Source: Saprospiraceae bacterium (lineage in GTDB: Bacteria > Bacteroidota > Bacteroidia > Chitinophagales > Saprospiraceae). Taken from it: DNA of 13,332 bases. The notes under the pieces are model-generated. The model did not search any database and was not told the origin of the DNA. It worked only from the letters and a program-made list of their open reading frames with translations. Position 1 is the first letter of the stretch. Each line of letters begins with the position of its first letter. Positions 1 to 7,917 of the stretch are shown in pieces. Position numbers and translations under genes: made by a program. The stretch is from positions 1 to 13,332 of the forward strand of contig JALHPW010000059.1 in the NCBI GenBank assembly GCA_022842255.1. Direction: 5' to 3'.

Positions 1-783
1 TGCGTGAAGAGCCCAGCCGTTTTTACAAAATTCCCAAAGACGAGCGTGGAATCCCCCGGACAAATCTGTTGGGTTTCGTTGCTCGGAACGGGTGCGGGGA
101 ACAAACTCACCGTGACGGAATGCGTTGAATCACAACCGTTTGCATTGCTAAAATTCTGCGTGAAGAGCCCAGCCGTTTTTACAAAATTCCCAAAGACGAG
201 TGTGGAATCCCCCGGACAAATCTGCCGGGTTTCGTTGCTTGGAACAGGGGCAGGGAACAAACTCACCGTAACGGAATGCGTTGAATCACAACCGTTTGCA
301 TTGCTAAAATTCTGCGTGAAAAGCCCCGCCGTTTTTACAAAATTCCCAAAGACAAGTGTGGAATCCCCCGGACAAATCTGCCGGGTTTCGTTGCTTGGAT
401 TGGGTGCGGGCAAGAGCGTTACGGTAATCGAATGGATTGAATCACAACCGTTTGCGTTGGGGTAATTTTGCGTGTACAAGCCTGCGGTTTTCACAAAATT
501 CCCAAAAACGAGGGTGGAATCGCCCGGACAAATCTGCCGGGTTTCAGCACTGGGCGTTGGGGCTGGCAGCAGGCTCACCTCGATGGTGTGCATGGAATCA
601 CACCCATTTTGGTTGGCAAAACTCTGGGAAAACAACCCAGCACTGGAAACAAAGGATCCAAATACCAAGATAGAATCTCCGCTACAAACTTGTCGGAACT
701 CAAGGGTGGTGTCCCGCGGCCAGGCGTTCACCTTTACAAAAATGGTGGAATCGCACCCCACCGCATTTGTGTACACAAAGCTC
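1..783 (-). repeat. Tandem 156-bp (52-aa) repeat array inside the surface-protein gene
   Basis: Units begin at 1, 157, 313, 469 and 625, an exact 156-bp period; the fifth unit is 159 bp, and a more divergent copy continues to about 865. By hand comparison, units 1 and 2 differ at about 8 of 156 positions. Unit 3 is almost identical to unit 2 over its first ~87 bases and then diverges. Each unit encodes a segment with NGCDS, RQICPGDSTLVFG and NFVKTAGLFTQ. Divergence increases towards the N-terminal side of the array, so the newest copies lie at the left edge. The array probably continues beyond the window, and the number of copies is unknown. Confidence 0.92.
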
Positions 784-3194
784 TGGGTGGTTCCGGCGGG
801 TATGTCTTGCCCTTGAAAGTTGAAAAATTGACCTTCACAAAGCGTGGTTTCGATGGTTTGTGACTCGTCTCCGGCAAAAATGACCATCGTATCTCGTTTG
901 GTGTTGAAGCACAAATCTTTGGCTTCTACCCAATACGTCCCCGGTTGCGACACTAAAATAGCCGCCGCGGTAGCCCCGTTTTGCCATAAATAAGACGTAA
1001 ACCCCGGGGAAGCGGTCAGCGAAACCGCATCGCCCGAACAAACGGTCAAATCCGGCCCAACCGTGAGCGGCAGACCATTGGAAAGCTCCATCTTAAAAAT
1101 GTCCACGTTGTTCAGCAAATCGCACTCGGGTCGATAAAATGCCGAGTCGCTACCCGGAAGTGGTGTGCTAAATTTGCCCCAATCGTTCACAACTGCGTAA
1201 ATGTTGCCGCTGGCCACCGGTAGCAGACAATTGAAGGTAATGCAACTGTCGGGTGGGATGGATTGTGTGCTCACCGTAAACGTGCCGATGCTGTTGGAAA
1301 ACGGCGAAACAAAGGGGTCGCCAGCGCGATAAAACCGCACTTTGGTGGTGTCGGCAGTTGGGCGGTTGCCTTTGTTGCAGATTTCCAGGGTGACTTGGAA
1401 CGTAGGTAATTGGCAAATCACACTCGTCGCTTCCACGGTCAAATCAGCCGAGGGAAAATAGGGGGTAGCATCCGGGTAGCGGTAGGCTGGTATTTGGGCC
1501 AGGAAGGTATTGAGTGGTCTTTTCCCGCTGCCTGGTCCCGGCATTTCCACATGACCGGGCTGCTGCACGATGGGCACCGTGAGGTCGTCGTTGATGTTCA
1601 CCGCATGGTAGGCGTATTGGTTCCAGATGTTTCTGGCGGGTAACCAGCGCGAGTAATCGGGATTGTTGGGATGAACGACGAGCAAACTGGTGAACTGCAG
1701 AGGAATGGAAATGTCATTTACCAAGATTTCCGGGTTCCCATTCCCATCTACATCTGCAACGACCGGGATATCCAGACCGGTTATCCCAGAGGCCGGGAAG
1801 GACGTAATGACTCGGTCAAACGCCACCCCCGGTGGAAATGGGGCGGAACCTCCATACAGTATAAAAAGATTGTGTTCATCCAAAACGACCACCTCCGAAA
1901 TCCCATTGTTGTCAAAATCATAGGAGGTCATGGCGCCGTGGCCCGTGCTCTCATCATAGAGCAGCGTAGTGTTTGACCACCAATAGGGGGTGCCAGGAGT
2001 AGCAGCAGCAGCATGTAGGTTAAAACACCGCATGGTGGTCCCATAGCGAACGAGTATCTCCGGCCAATCTTCCGCAAAGCCTTGGGTGCGGTCGTCAAAA
2101 ACATTTCCTACGGAACAAGGTCCAAAATGTTTAGGCGCTAGTGTGTGCAGCGTGATATCCATCGGGAAAAAACGCCAAAAGCCGGTTTTGTTCCATACAT
2201 AAACCCCTACTTGCAGGTTTCTGACTCCGGGAACGATCACTTCCGTTATGCCATCATGATTCAAATCCGCCACGCCCGTAAAGCCATCGGAAAAATTTTG
2301 CCCGGAGGTGGTGTTGATGTTTCGTTGCAGCTTTATTTGCATCCCATCCCCATCGTTGGGGTCTATATCCACCGAGTAGATGCCGTATCCGGCGGCTATC
2401 TCCAATCCGTTGCAGTCCGGGTCGCCGTTGCAATCAGTGGGGTCCAGCAAGTCGGCAGCTATCGTGCTGTCATAATAGAACTCTACTTCCCCAATCGGTC
2501 CAGTTCCTTTGGCCAGGCGTTTTAGCACCGGAGCGCCCGGGGTGCTCAAGTCAAAGCCAAACACCTCATTCCCGGCATATATTTCAGGAATGCCATCTGC
2601 ATCAAAATCAGCAGTATAGGCGTAAAACCGCGCAGATTGGCAAGTGTCTATGGAGGTTGCCCATAGTTCCATAGGCGGATTCGCTCCTGGGGTATAGTTG
2701 GTGTACACGCGGATTTTTTTGTCGGCGCAGACAGTGAAAACTTCTGGTACCCCGTTTCTATCAATGTCCGCAATGGCAGAAATTAATCCCCAATAATACA
2801 GGTTGGCTCCCAAGTCAAGAAAATCCGGATTGTTCTGGTTGCTGCCATCTCCTTTAAAAAAATAAAGTCCGTTGGTGGAATTACCCGACGACATGATAAT
2901 CTCCGGAATACTATCGGCCCAGGGGTTGAGATTTCCTACAATCGGCGTAGTAATGGGGTTGAGATTTGCTATGCCGGACCAAAATTTATCCAGTACCAGG
3001 GGCATTTTGGTATTTTCAATCGTACAACCATGATTGGAATTGCAAGGGCAATCTCCCGTATCGTAACAATCAATCAGCCCATCGGCATCATCATCGAGGC
3101 CATTGTTACAGATTTCTGGAGCCTGAAGGGAAGCCTGTGAGAAGCTGTAACTCCCGTGAAGGCACAGGAGCAAAAGGAGGAGGACGGTACGCAT
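1..3194 (-). CDS. Giant exported FG-GAP/VCBS and tandem-repeat surface protein (3' end beyond window)
   Basis: This is an open frame of 1064 complete codons with no stop before the left edge, so the C-terminus lies outside the window. The ATG at 3194 begins a clear Sec signal peptide (MRTVLLLLLLCL, cleavage near residue 20). Residues 26-51 hold a Cys- and Asp-rich motif (CNNGLDDDADGLIDC) of the calcium-binding MopE/thrombospondin-3 style. FG-GAP/VCBS-like motifs follow: DIDRNGVPE (~142), DFDADGIPE (~195), DLNHDGITE (~307), DFDNNGISE (~425) and DVDGNGNPE (~477), suggesting a calcium-binding beta-propeller. A CARDB-like region (~584-690) and an Ig/PKD-like segment (~705-765) come next. From ~777 there are 52-residue repeats with the GCDS and CxGDS signature. 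Such proteins in Bacteroidota are normally exported by T9SS and displayed as adhesins. The expected C-terminal sorting domain cannot be seen. The adhesin role is inferred. Confidence 0.93.
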   Translation of the reverse strand, partial: MRTVLLLLLLCLHGSYSFSQASLQAPEICNNGLDDDADGLIDCYDTGDCPCNSNHGCTIENTKMPLVLDKFWSGIANLNPITTPIVGNLNPWADSIPEIIMSSGNSTNGLYFFKGDGSNQNNPDFLDLGANLYYWGLISAIADIDRNGVPEVFTVCADKKIRVYTNYTPGANPPMELWATSIDTCQSARFYAYTADFDADGIPEIYAGNEVFGFDLSTPGAPVLKRLAKGTGPIGEVEFYYDSTIAADLLDPTDCNGDPDCNGLEIAAGYGIYSVDIDPNDGDGMQIKLQRNINTTSGQNFSDGFTGVADLNHDGITEVIVPGVRNLQVGVYVWNKTGFWRFFPMDITLHTLAPKHFGPCSVGNVFDDRTQGFAEDWPEILVRYGTTMRCFNLHAAAATPGTPYWWSNTTLLYDESTGHGAMTSYDFDNNGISEVVVLDEHNLFILYGGSAPFPPGVAFDRVITSFPASGITGLDIPVVADVDGNGNPEILVNDISIPLQFTSLLVVHPNNPDYSRWLPARNIWNQYAYHAVNINDDLTVPIVQQPGHVEMPGPGSGKRPLNTFLAQIPAYRYPDATPYFPSADLTVEATSVICQLPTFQVTLEICNKGNRPTADTTKVRFYRAGDPFVSPFSNSIGTFTVSTQSIPPDSCITFNCLLPVASGNIYAVVNDWGKFSTPLPGSDSAFYRPECDLLNNVDIFKMELSNGLPLTVGPDLTVCSGDAVSLTASPGFTSYLWQNGATAAAILVSQPGTYWVEAKDLCFNTKRDTMVIFAGDESQTIETTLCEGQFFNFQGQDIPAGTTQSFVYTNAVGCDSTIFVKVNAWPRDTTLEFRQVCSGDSILVFGSFVSSAGLFSQSFANQNGCDSMHTIEVSLLPAPTPSAETRQICPGDSTLVFGNFVKTAGLYTQNYPNANGCDSIHSITVTLLPAPNPSNETRQICPGDSTLVFGNFVKTAGLFTQNFSNANGCDSTHSVTVSLFPAPVPSNETRQICPGDSTLVFGNFVKTAGLFTQNFSNANGCDSTHSVTVSLFPAPVPSNETQQICPGDSTLVFGNFVKTAGLFT

Positions 3195-3315
3195 GGTAGA
3201 AGTTTGGACTTATTTAATGTAAGTAGTTTTTGCGGATTGAAGGGTCTGGCAACCTGTCAATCAATGAATTTTACGCTTCCAAGCTTCTTTGTTCGGATTA
3301 AAAGAAAGGGCAAAA

Positions 3316-3341
3316 TTAACCGCCGAGGTGCAAAGACGTGG
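3316..3341. repeat. Half copy of an interspersed 'CACCGC..GAGGCGCAAAGACGC' repeat
   Basis: This 26-base stretch matches the reverse complement of the right arm of the inverted repeat at 8541-8622 at 22 of 26 positions. The differences look like isolated substitutions. It lies in the 362-bp spacer between the surface-protein gene and the protease gene. It appears to be a decayed, single-arm copy of the same family of short interspersed element. Confidence 0.6.
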
Positions 3342-3384
3342 AGGAAAATACCCCTATCCATGTCTCTACAGCTTGGCACTGGGG

Positions 3385-3421
3385 CTATTCACCGGGTGAC
3401 TCAAAATCACCCGGTGAATAG
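3385..3421. other. Perfect 15-bp stem-loop in the spacer
   Basis: The arms CTATTCACCGGGTGA (3385-3399) and TCACCCGGTGAATAG (3407-3421) are exact reverse complements around a 7-base loop. No T-run follows on either strand, so it is not a classic intrinsic terminator. It lies downstream of the protease gene, beyond a better terminator candidate, and about 190 bp upstream of the surface-protein start. It could be an RNA-stabilising hairpin, an operator or a palindromic repeat. The structure is certain; its role is unknown. Confidence 0.6.
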
Positions 3422-3475
3422 TGCACGCAGTACGCTTTTTTCGCAACCCGCTTTCCATTGGGTATAAAAGCAAAA

Positions 3476-3516
3476 CACCTTGATAAAGAACAGCTAACCC
3501 GCTCAATATCAAGGTG
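3476..3516 (-). terminator. Probable intrinsic terminator of the M43 protease gene
   Basis: CACCTTGATA (3476-3485) and TATCAAGGTG (3507-3516) form a perfect 10-bp stem with a 21-base loop. It begins 41 bases past the protease stop codon. On the minus strand the stem is followed directly by TTTTGCTTTTAT, a T-rich tail as expected for intrinsic termination. The long loop is atypical. Confidence 0.55.
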
Positions 3517-3556
3517 ATAATGCATGAAAACTGAGCAACTAATTGGAATTATCGTT

Positions 3557-6232
3557 TCAACGAACCAACATCAATTTCAAAATCTGCACTTTCCCCTCAG
3601 CTTGAACCCGGAGATAATAGCAGCCAGAAATCTGGTCCGAAAGGTCGAAGTTGAGATAAGCAGAACTGGTTTTTTCTTCCCAAATCAATTGGCCGGCAGC
3701 ATTGAAAATCTCTGCTTTTTCACAAACCAGGCCTTCGTCCATCCGCAATTCGAACAAGCCGGAAGAAGGATTCGGATACACGGTCATGCCAGGCGCTTGA
3801 AGTACTTCGGCCTCCGGCAGGTATTGATTGTTCCCAGCCTCGCCGATGTACAGGGCATCTATGGCCATATCGCCGCGTGGCCCGGAGCCGGTGGTGCCTT
3901 TGATCCGGATTTTGGTATGGTCGGTTTTGTAAGGCAACAAGTCAATAATGGCCTTGCTCCATTGGTTACCCTGGTTGCCAGCAATGGTCCAAACCGTTAC
4001 CCAATTGAGCTCGTTGTCGAGACTGATTTCTACCGCGAGCGAGCCCATTTGGTTGCCGTACATATGGTAGTAAAATTCAAAAACGGGGTTGGTCATAGCA
4101 TTGATTGTGAGGCACTTACTGGTTTTCAACATCGCTTTTTTGCTAGGCGAATTGCTGCCCGAAGCCTTTGTGTACCAGTAATGGGTTCCATGGTAGGCGG
4201 CATCCGGTCCTGTCTGCTGGGTAGGGGTGGAGCCACTTTGGCGGGTCCAGTTGAAATTGTCAATTCCGGTTACCTGCTCAAATATGCCCAGGTTTAGGTC
4301 CACACTGCTTACCCAGGGGAAACTGCTTTGATACGAAGAGCAAGTGATGACGGGCTGCGTGATGTTCACGGTTTTTACAACACTGCACGTATTTACATCT
4401 GTGATGGTTACCGTGTACATACCGGCGTTTAGGTTGGTGTTTGTAGCGGTCGTAGCGCCGTTCGACCACAAGTAATTGTAGGGCTGCCGACCACCCATGG
4501 GAACAGCAGTGGCGCTTCCAGTGGCTTGGCCGTACACCAGCACATTGGTTTGGGTGGTGCTTGCATATAGTAAGTTAGGACTGAGTACCGGCAGTGTGGC
4601 AATCACGGAACAAGCATTGGCTGCCGTGGCGGTGACGGTATAAAGTCCTGGGGTTAAGCCTGTTATGTAATTGGAGGTCGCCCCGTTTGACCAGGAATAG
4701 CTGACAGGTGCCACAAAATTCCCAAATGGGGTCAGGTAGATTTGGCCATCTGCGTTTCCATGGCAGGATACGTCTAGGAACTCCGATGTGAGCGACAAGT
4801 TGCAGGCGCTTCCAGGGTCGTTGTACACCGCCACACTGTCAAACGCAACATCGCCCAACACACCACCGCTGGCTACCAAACGAAGTTGAAGGGCTGCTGC
4901 GGTTTTGTACGGCCCCAAATCGCAAGTGACGGTATGCCAGGCATTGCCTTGGTCGCCAACTGCATAAAACAGCGCATTGTCCGGTTGTGGGCCTTGATAG
5001 ATGTGGCCTCCATCGACGCTCACTTGCAGCGCGATTTCGCCGACTTCAGGGCCAAAAGCATGATATCGGAAAGTGACCTTGGGCGATTCCTGCCCGCGCA
5101 CATCTATACACGGGCTGATCAGCACCGCATACGCGCCGTATGGCCCGATGTTGGCCACATCGATGTGGGCATAACCGGTACCCGAAAAAGCTTGGTCCGG
5201 ACCCGTGGTCGACGGACTGATTGGTCCGTTGGCGTGTACCATGTTCACAAACTCAAAACCCTCGTAAATTTTGGAAATCCACCCATCTAGCCCCGTTTCA
5301 AAATCAAAAACCGCGGGCAATTGGGTAATCGGGTTGTCGCAGGCAGACGGATGCGCGCAGCCCAACAGGTAGGCTCGGTCTGTGAAGGCGGTATAAGCCA
5401 TGCGGTTCATTTGTCCCACCGAAAAGTGGTTCCGGCATTGTTTGGGTGCATAACACATGTGATTGCCCACGTCCGGCAGGAAAGATTGTTGGTTGAGGTC
5501 CTGGGCTGTGCCAAAATAGACACAGTTGGAAGTGGTCGTATTGTACACATTTGGGTCGGCGGGGGTGTCGCACACATCATCGCCCGCAGTGAGGCAGTTG
5601 CTGCCGTTTACCAACTCGTCGGTGGTTCCGTTGTTCGTCTTTCCATGGGTGTGATACAACCCAAGGTAATGCCCCATTTCGTGGATGAATACCTTGCTGT
5701 CGAACAAGGTGCCGCCCAGTTTGGACAATACAATCCGGTCCGCGCTGGGCGGCAAATAGGAATACCCGGCCAGCGAGGAGCCATTGGAACTGACCGTGCC
5801 AAACGCGTAAACATTGATAACATTGGGCACATCATAAGCACTCAATTGAGGCTCTTCCGTGATGTCAAAATAGTGTAGGGTGTTGTTTACAAATGTCGTG
5901 AAGGAACCACACTCATAAAATTGAATCCGGTAGGGCAGGAAAAGTGCATTGAGCTCGCCCAGCCATTCACTGATTTCTGCCTCCCGCAAAGCTTTGGGAG
6001 ACGTTGCCGTAGGCAGACATTCCTGAAACTGCACCGGAATCCAGTGCAAGGAAGTCCCATACCGGTCGTCGGAAACCTGCGAAATATCAAATGCCTGTCG
6101 GGCCTCCCGGGTACGGGTAAGGTATTCGATTTGTTCGGGTGTTGGGTGGGTGCCACATTCCTGGGCAAGTAGTTGGGATTGAACGGAGATTAATACTCCA
6201 ACAAAGAGGAGTGTTTTAAACAGTTGAATCAT
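3557..6232 (-). CDS. Secreted M43 (pappalysin/cytophagalysin-like) zinc metalloprotease with MAM and SprB domains and T9SS signal
   Basis: 891 aa. The signal peptide is at residues 1-24 (ends LLAQ). The catalytic domain (~60-292) carries HEMGHYLGLYH at 184-194, the metzincin zinc motif HExxHxxGxxH with H184, H188 and H194 as ligands and E185 as catalytic base. The Met-turn is M259 in GNHMCYAPKQC, followed by FSVGQMNRM as in M43 enzymes. Conserved Cys residues (213, 221, 237, 260, 266) would form disulfides. A MAM/jelly-roll-like domain (~307-473) follows, then two SprB-type repeats containing SWSNGAT or LWSNGAT (~478-552 and 553-627), a second MAM-like domain (~632-797) and a T9SS type A sorting domain (~812-891, VYPNPSSGLFEL to the C-terminal KLMLVR). 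The catalytic machinery looks complete, so it should be an active extracellular or surface-bound protease; the substrate is unknown. The start is fixed by the signal peptide. A shared 16-nt motif lies 14 bases upstream. Confidence 0.95.
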   Translation of the reverse strand: MIQLFKTLLFVGVLISVQSQLLAQECGTHPTPEQIEYLTRTREARQAFDISQVSDDRYGTSLHWIPVQFQECLPTATSPKALREAEISEWLGELNALFLPYRIQFYECGSFTTFVNNTLHYFDITEEPQLSAYDVPNVINVYAFGTVSSNGSSLAGYSYLPPSADRIVLSKLGGTLFDSKVFIHEMGHYLGLYHTHGKTNNGTTDELVNGSNCLTAGDDVCDTPADPNVYNTTTSNCVYFGTAQDLNQQSFLPDVGNHMCYAPKQCRNHFSVGQMNRMAYTAFTDRAYLLGCAHPSACDNPITQLPAVFDFETGLDGWISKIYEGFEFVNMVHANGPISPSTTGPDQAFSGTGYAHIDVANIGPYGAYAVLISPCIDVRGQESPKVTFRYHAFGPEVGEIALQVSVDGGHIYQGPQPDNALFYAVGDQGNAWHTVTCDLGPYKTAAALQLRLVASGGVLGDVAFDSVAVYNDPGSACNLSLTSEFLDVSCHGNADGQIYLTPFGNFVAPVSYSWSNGATSNYITGLTPGLYTVTATAANACSVIATLPVLSPNLLYASTTQTNVLVYGQATGSATAVPMGGRQPYNYLWSNGATTATNTNLNAGMYTVTITDVNTCSVVKTVNITQPVITCSSYQSSFPWVSSVDLNLGIFEQVTGIDNFNWTRQSGSTPTQQTGPDAAYHGTHYWYTKASGSNSPSKKAMLKTSKCLTINAMTNPVFEFYYHMYGNQMGSLAVEISLDNELNWVTVWTIAGNQGNQWSKAIIDLLPYKTDHTKIRIKGTTGSGPRGDMAIDALYIGEAGNNQYLPEAEVLQAPGMTVYPNPSSGLFELRMDEGLVCEKAEIFNAAGQLIWEEKTSSAYLNFDLSDQISGCYYLRVQAEGKVQILKLMLVR

Positions 6233-6246
6233 AAAGAGTTAATGCG

Positions 6247-6262
6247 TAAATCGGTGAAAAAA
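6247..6262 (-). promoter_or_regulatory. 16-nt motif TTTTTTCACCGATTTA upstream of the protease
   Basis: This motif ends 14 bases before the protease ATG. The identical 16 bases occur 13 bases before the ATG of the next gene upstream (7646-7661). Same strand, nearly the same spacing and full identity suggest a shared promoter or leader element. It does not match the Bacteroidota TAnnTTTG -7 box well, so its exact function is unknown. Confidence 0.45.
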
Positions 6263-6298
6263 TCAGGGGTGGAGGTTGATTGTTGATTGGTTAATTGG

Positions 6299-6346
6299 TG
6301 ATTGGTTGATTGGTAAATCAGCCCATTGCTTCTAATCAACCAATCA
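6299..6346. repeat. AT-rich inverted repeat in the spacer after the 421-aa gene
   Basis: TGATTGGTTGATT (6299-6311) and AATCAACCAATCA (6334-6346) are perfect 13-bp complements around a 22-base loop. They sit inside a wider field of TTGATTGG and CAACCAAT repeats covering about 6275-6365. It lies just past the stop codon of the gene at 6367-7632 and may end or protect that transcript, but no T-run follows. Low-complexity repeat origin is equally possible. Confidence 0.5.
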
Positions 6347-6366
6347 GCAGTCAACCAATAACCAAA

Positions 6367-7632
6367 TCACATCTTCTTCACATAAAACCGGCTTGGGCCT
6401 TGTTCCAGGAATTGAAGTGGGTCGGGATTTAAGCTGCGGTCGGCTTTTGCGGCTGGCACGATTGCGCCGCCTTTGACCGTGAAGGCGTATTTATGGGTGG
6501 ATTCCACGCCATCTAGGCTTTTGAGCCATAATTCTGCGGTGTAGTTTCCGTCTTTCATGTCTCCTTTTAAGAAAAAGGCCCTTGACCCAGCGCCCTGGCC
6601 TTTCCCGGCAGGTGGGTAGGCGTGCAAAGTGGCATCGTATCTTTTCCAAATGCCATTGCGTGTTTGGAGGTCGCCCTCATCAAATTGATTCTCTACGTGT
6701 TGGAGGCGGTGAACGGCCACCATCTTGCCGTCGCGGTAGAGTTTAATCAGGTATTTATATTCCTTTTTTGCGTCCCATTGTGCCTGGTTGACCACGGTGG
6801 TAGTGCGGTGGGTGAGGTAAAAATTGAAGATAAAGTGCCCGTCTGGACCAAATTCCACACGCCCCCAATCTTGCCAGGGGCCTTTCAGGAAATAAAAATC
6901 ATGGACCGGCGCGTATGGGTCCGGATTGTTTTCCTTTTCCACTTCAAAAGGGAAGGTGTAGAAGTGTTTGGTGCCCGCCCAAAACCTGAGTTCATAGCTA
7001 CCCTCGGTAAGCATCGCGTGGGTTTTATAGTCGTACCCTTCCAATAGTTCCATCTCATAAAAAGGGGCCGTGGCCAGTTTGGCCTCGTAATGCATGGTTT
7101 CCTTGAGGATGTTGGCTTTGGTATCCCAAACCTCCATCCGCAGCAGTGGTGTTACGTTGGAATAACTTTCATAACGCACAGGCGTGCCATCTTTGGCTTT
7201 TTGGGGTAGGAAAGAGACCAGCATATTGTTCAACCTCATCTGGCCATTGGTAACATTGAAATACCAGCAGCCTTCAGCCAAAAGGCTCGCCCAGGCGATG
7301 GACGGGGCAAAGGGTTCGGATTCAAAATCCAGTTCAACTTCAGATGCCTTGTACTTTTCATCCCCACCTGGTTTCGACCGGTTCGCCTGGACGGGCTCTT
7401 TTGTGCTTTCAATTGGCCTTTCTGTTTTAGCACTGCGAGGTTCTGCAGGCGCGGGTGTGGTTTTTGATGCGGCCGGGGCGGGCTCTTTGGCTGGTTTTTC
7501 CGTTGCGGGTTTGTCTTTTTTATCCTTAAGCAAATCCTTGGCTTTTGAATTAAGGTTGATTTGAGCCATGAGGCTAAACGCTCCAAGGGTGAACAAGAGG
7601 AATAGGGTTGATTTTTTTACAATCGGAGACAT
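6367..7632 (-). CDS. Exported protein of unknown function with a Lys/Pro/Ala-rich linker
   Basis: 421 aa, and I do not recognise the family. The start is supported by a Sec signal peptide at 1-24 (FLLFTLGAFSLMAQ) with no lipobox Cys, so it should be periplasmic or exported and not a lipoprotein. Residues ~28-95 form a charged low-complexity linker rich in K, P, A and E. The folded part (~105-385) is rich in aromatic residues and alternating beta-type patterns. It contains two similar stretches, YELRFWAGTKHFYTFPFEVE (~213-232) and YTAELWLKSLDGVESTHKYA (~364-383), that look like ends of beta-sandwich domains, suggesting two tandem Ig-like modules. No catalytic motif and no T9SS sorting domain are visible. 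It sits upstream of the M43 protease on the same strand, 134 bp away, and shares the upstream 16-nt motif with it, so co-regulation is possible. Confidence 0.88.
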   Translation of the reverse strand: MSPIVKKSTLFLLFTLGAFSLMAQINLNSKAKDLLKDKKDKPATEKPAKEPAPAASKTTPAPAEPRSAKTERPIESTKEPVQANRSKPGGDEKYKASEVELDFESEPFAPSIAWASLLAEGCWYFNVTNGQMRLNNMLVSFLPQKAKDGTPVRYESYSNVTPLLRMEVWDTKANILKETMHYEAKLATAPFYEMELLEGYDYKTHAMLTEGSYELRFWAGTKHFYTFPFEVEKENNPDPYAPVHDFYFLKGPWQDWGRVEFGPDGHFIFNFYLTHRTTTVVNQAQWDAKKEYKYLIKLYRDGKMVAVHRLQHVENQFDEGDLQTRNGIWKRYDATLHAYPPAGKGQGAGSRAFFLKGDMKDGNYTAELWLKSLDGVESTHKYAFTVKGGAIVPAAKADRSLNPDPLQFLEQGPSRFYVKKM

Positions 7633-7645
7633 AAAAATGGGTGTT

Positions 7646-7661
7646 TAAATCGGTGAAAAAA
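7646..7661 (-). promoter_or_regulatory. Second copy of the 16-nt motif TTTTTTCACCGATTTA
   Basis: It is identical to the copy at 6247-6262 and ends 13 bases before the ATG of the 421-aa exported protein. Bases flanking the two copies differ, so this is a shared short element and not a duplicated upstream region. Confidence 0.45.
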
Positions 7662-7779
7662 GGATGGCCTGCCAAGGCAAAACATTGGCCATGGCTATCT
7701 GTACGAATACAGGGTACTTCAATAAAAGGGCTGGTTGAAAAATTGGGGCTATCCAGAGGAGGGCGCGACAAAAGTAGGG

Positions 7780-7869
7780 GTAGCACCCATGCGCAGGGTG
7801 CGCGTAGTGACCAACGCAAAGGTCGGTTGAGCCAACGATGGGGGAGGCTTATTTAGATGGGGGTGCTAC
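7780..7869. repeat. 90-bp structured intergenic element with terminal inverted repeats
   Basis: GTAGCACCC (7780-7788) and GGGTGCTAC (7861-7869) are exact 9-bp terminal inverted repeats. Inside are further small dyads: GCACCC/GGGTGC (7783-7788 and 7796-7801), GACC/GGTC (7809-7812 and 7821-7824) and GTTG-AGC-CAAC (7826-7836). The left end can pair either with the nearby GGGTGC or with the distal end. The segment is more GC-rich than the spacer around it. It resembles a palindromic interspersed element or structured RNA; no gene is seen in it. Confidence 0.4.
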
Positions 7870-7917
7870 ACACAGTGCAGACGCATGAGCATTGGGGATT
7901 AAATGCTAACCAAAGCA

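Noticed and set aside
4..465. Plus-strand repetitive ORF of 153 codons
   Set aside because: It simply reflects the open antisense frame of the 156-bp repeats; the minus-strand frame continues unbroken for over 1000 codons with a signal peptide.
1..783. CRISPR-like array
   Set aside because: The 156-bp period with no repeat/spacer alternation and a continuous reading frame identifies protein-coding repeats.
3524..4297. 257-codon plus-strand ORF
   Set aside because: It lies antisense to the protease gene over its SprB, MAM and T9SS-domain coding part and shows no recognisable protein features; the minus-strand frame has clear domains.
7641..7856. 71-codon plus-strand ORF rich in Arg, Gly and Ser
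   Set aside because: It crosses the upstream region of the exported-protein gene and the structured 90-bp element; it reads like a spurious translation of repeat DNA.
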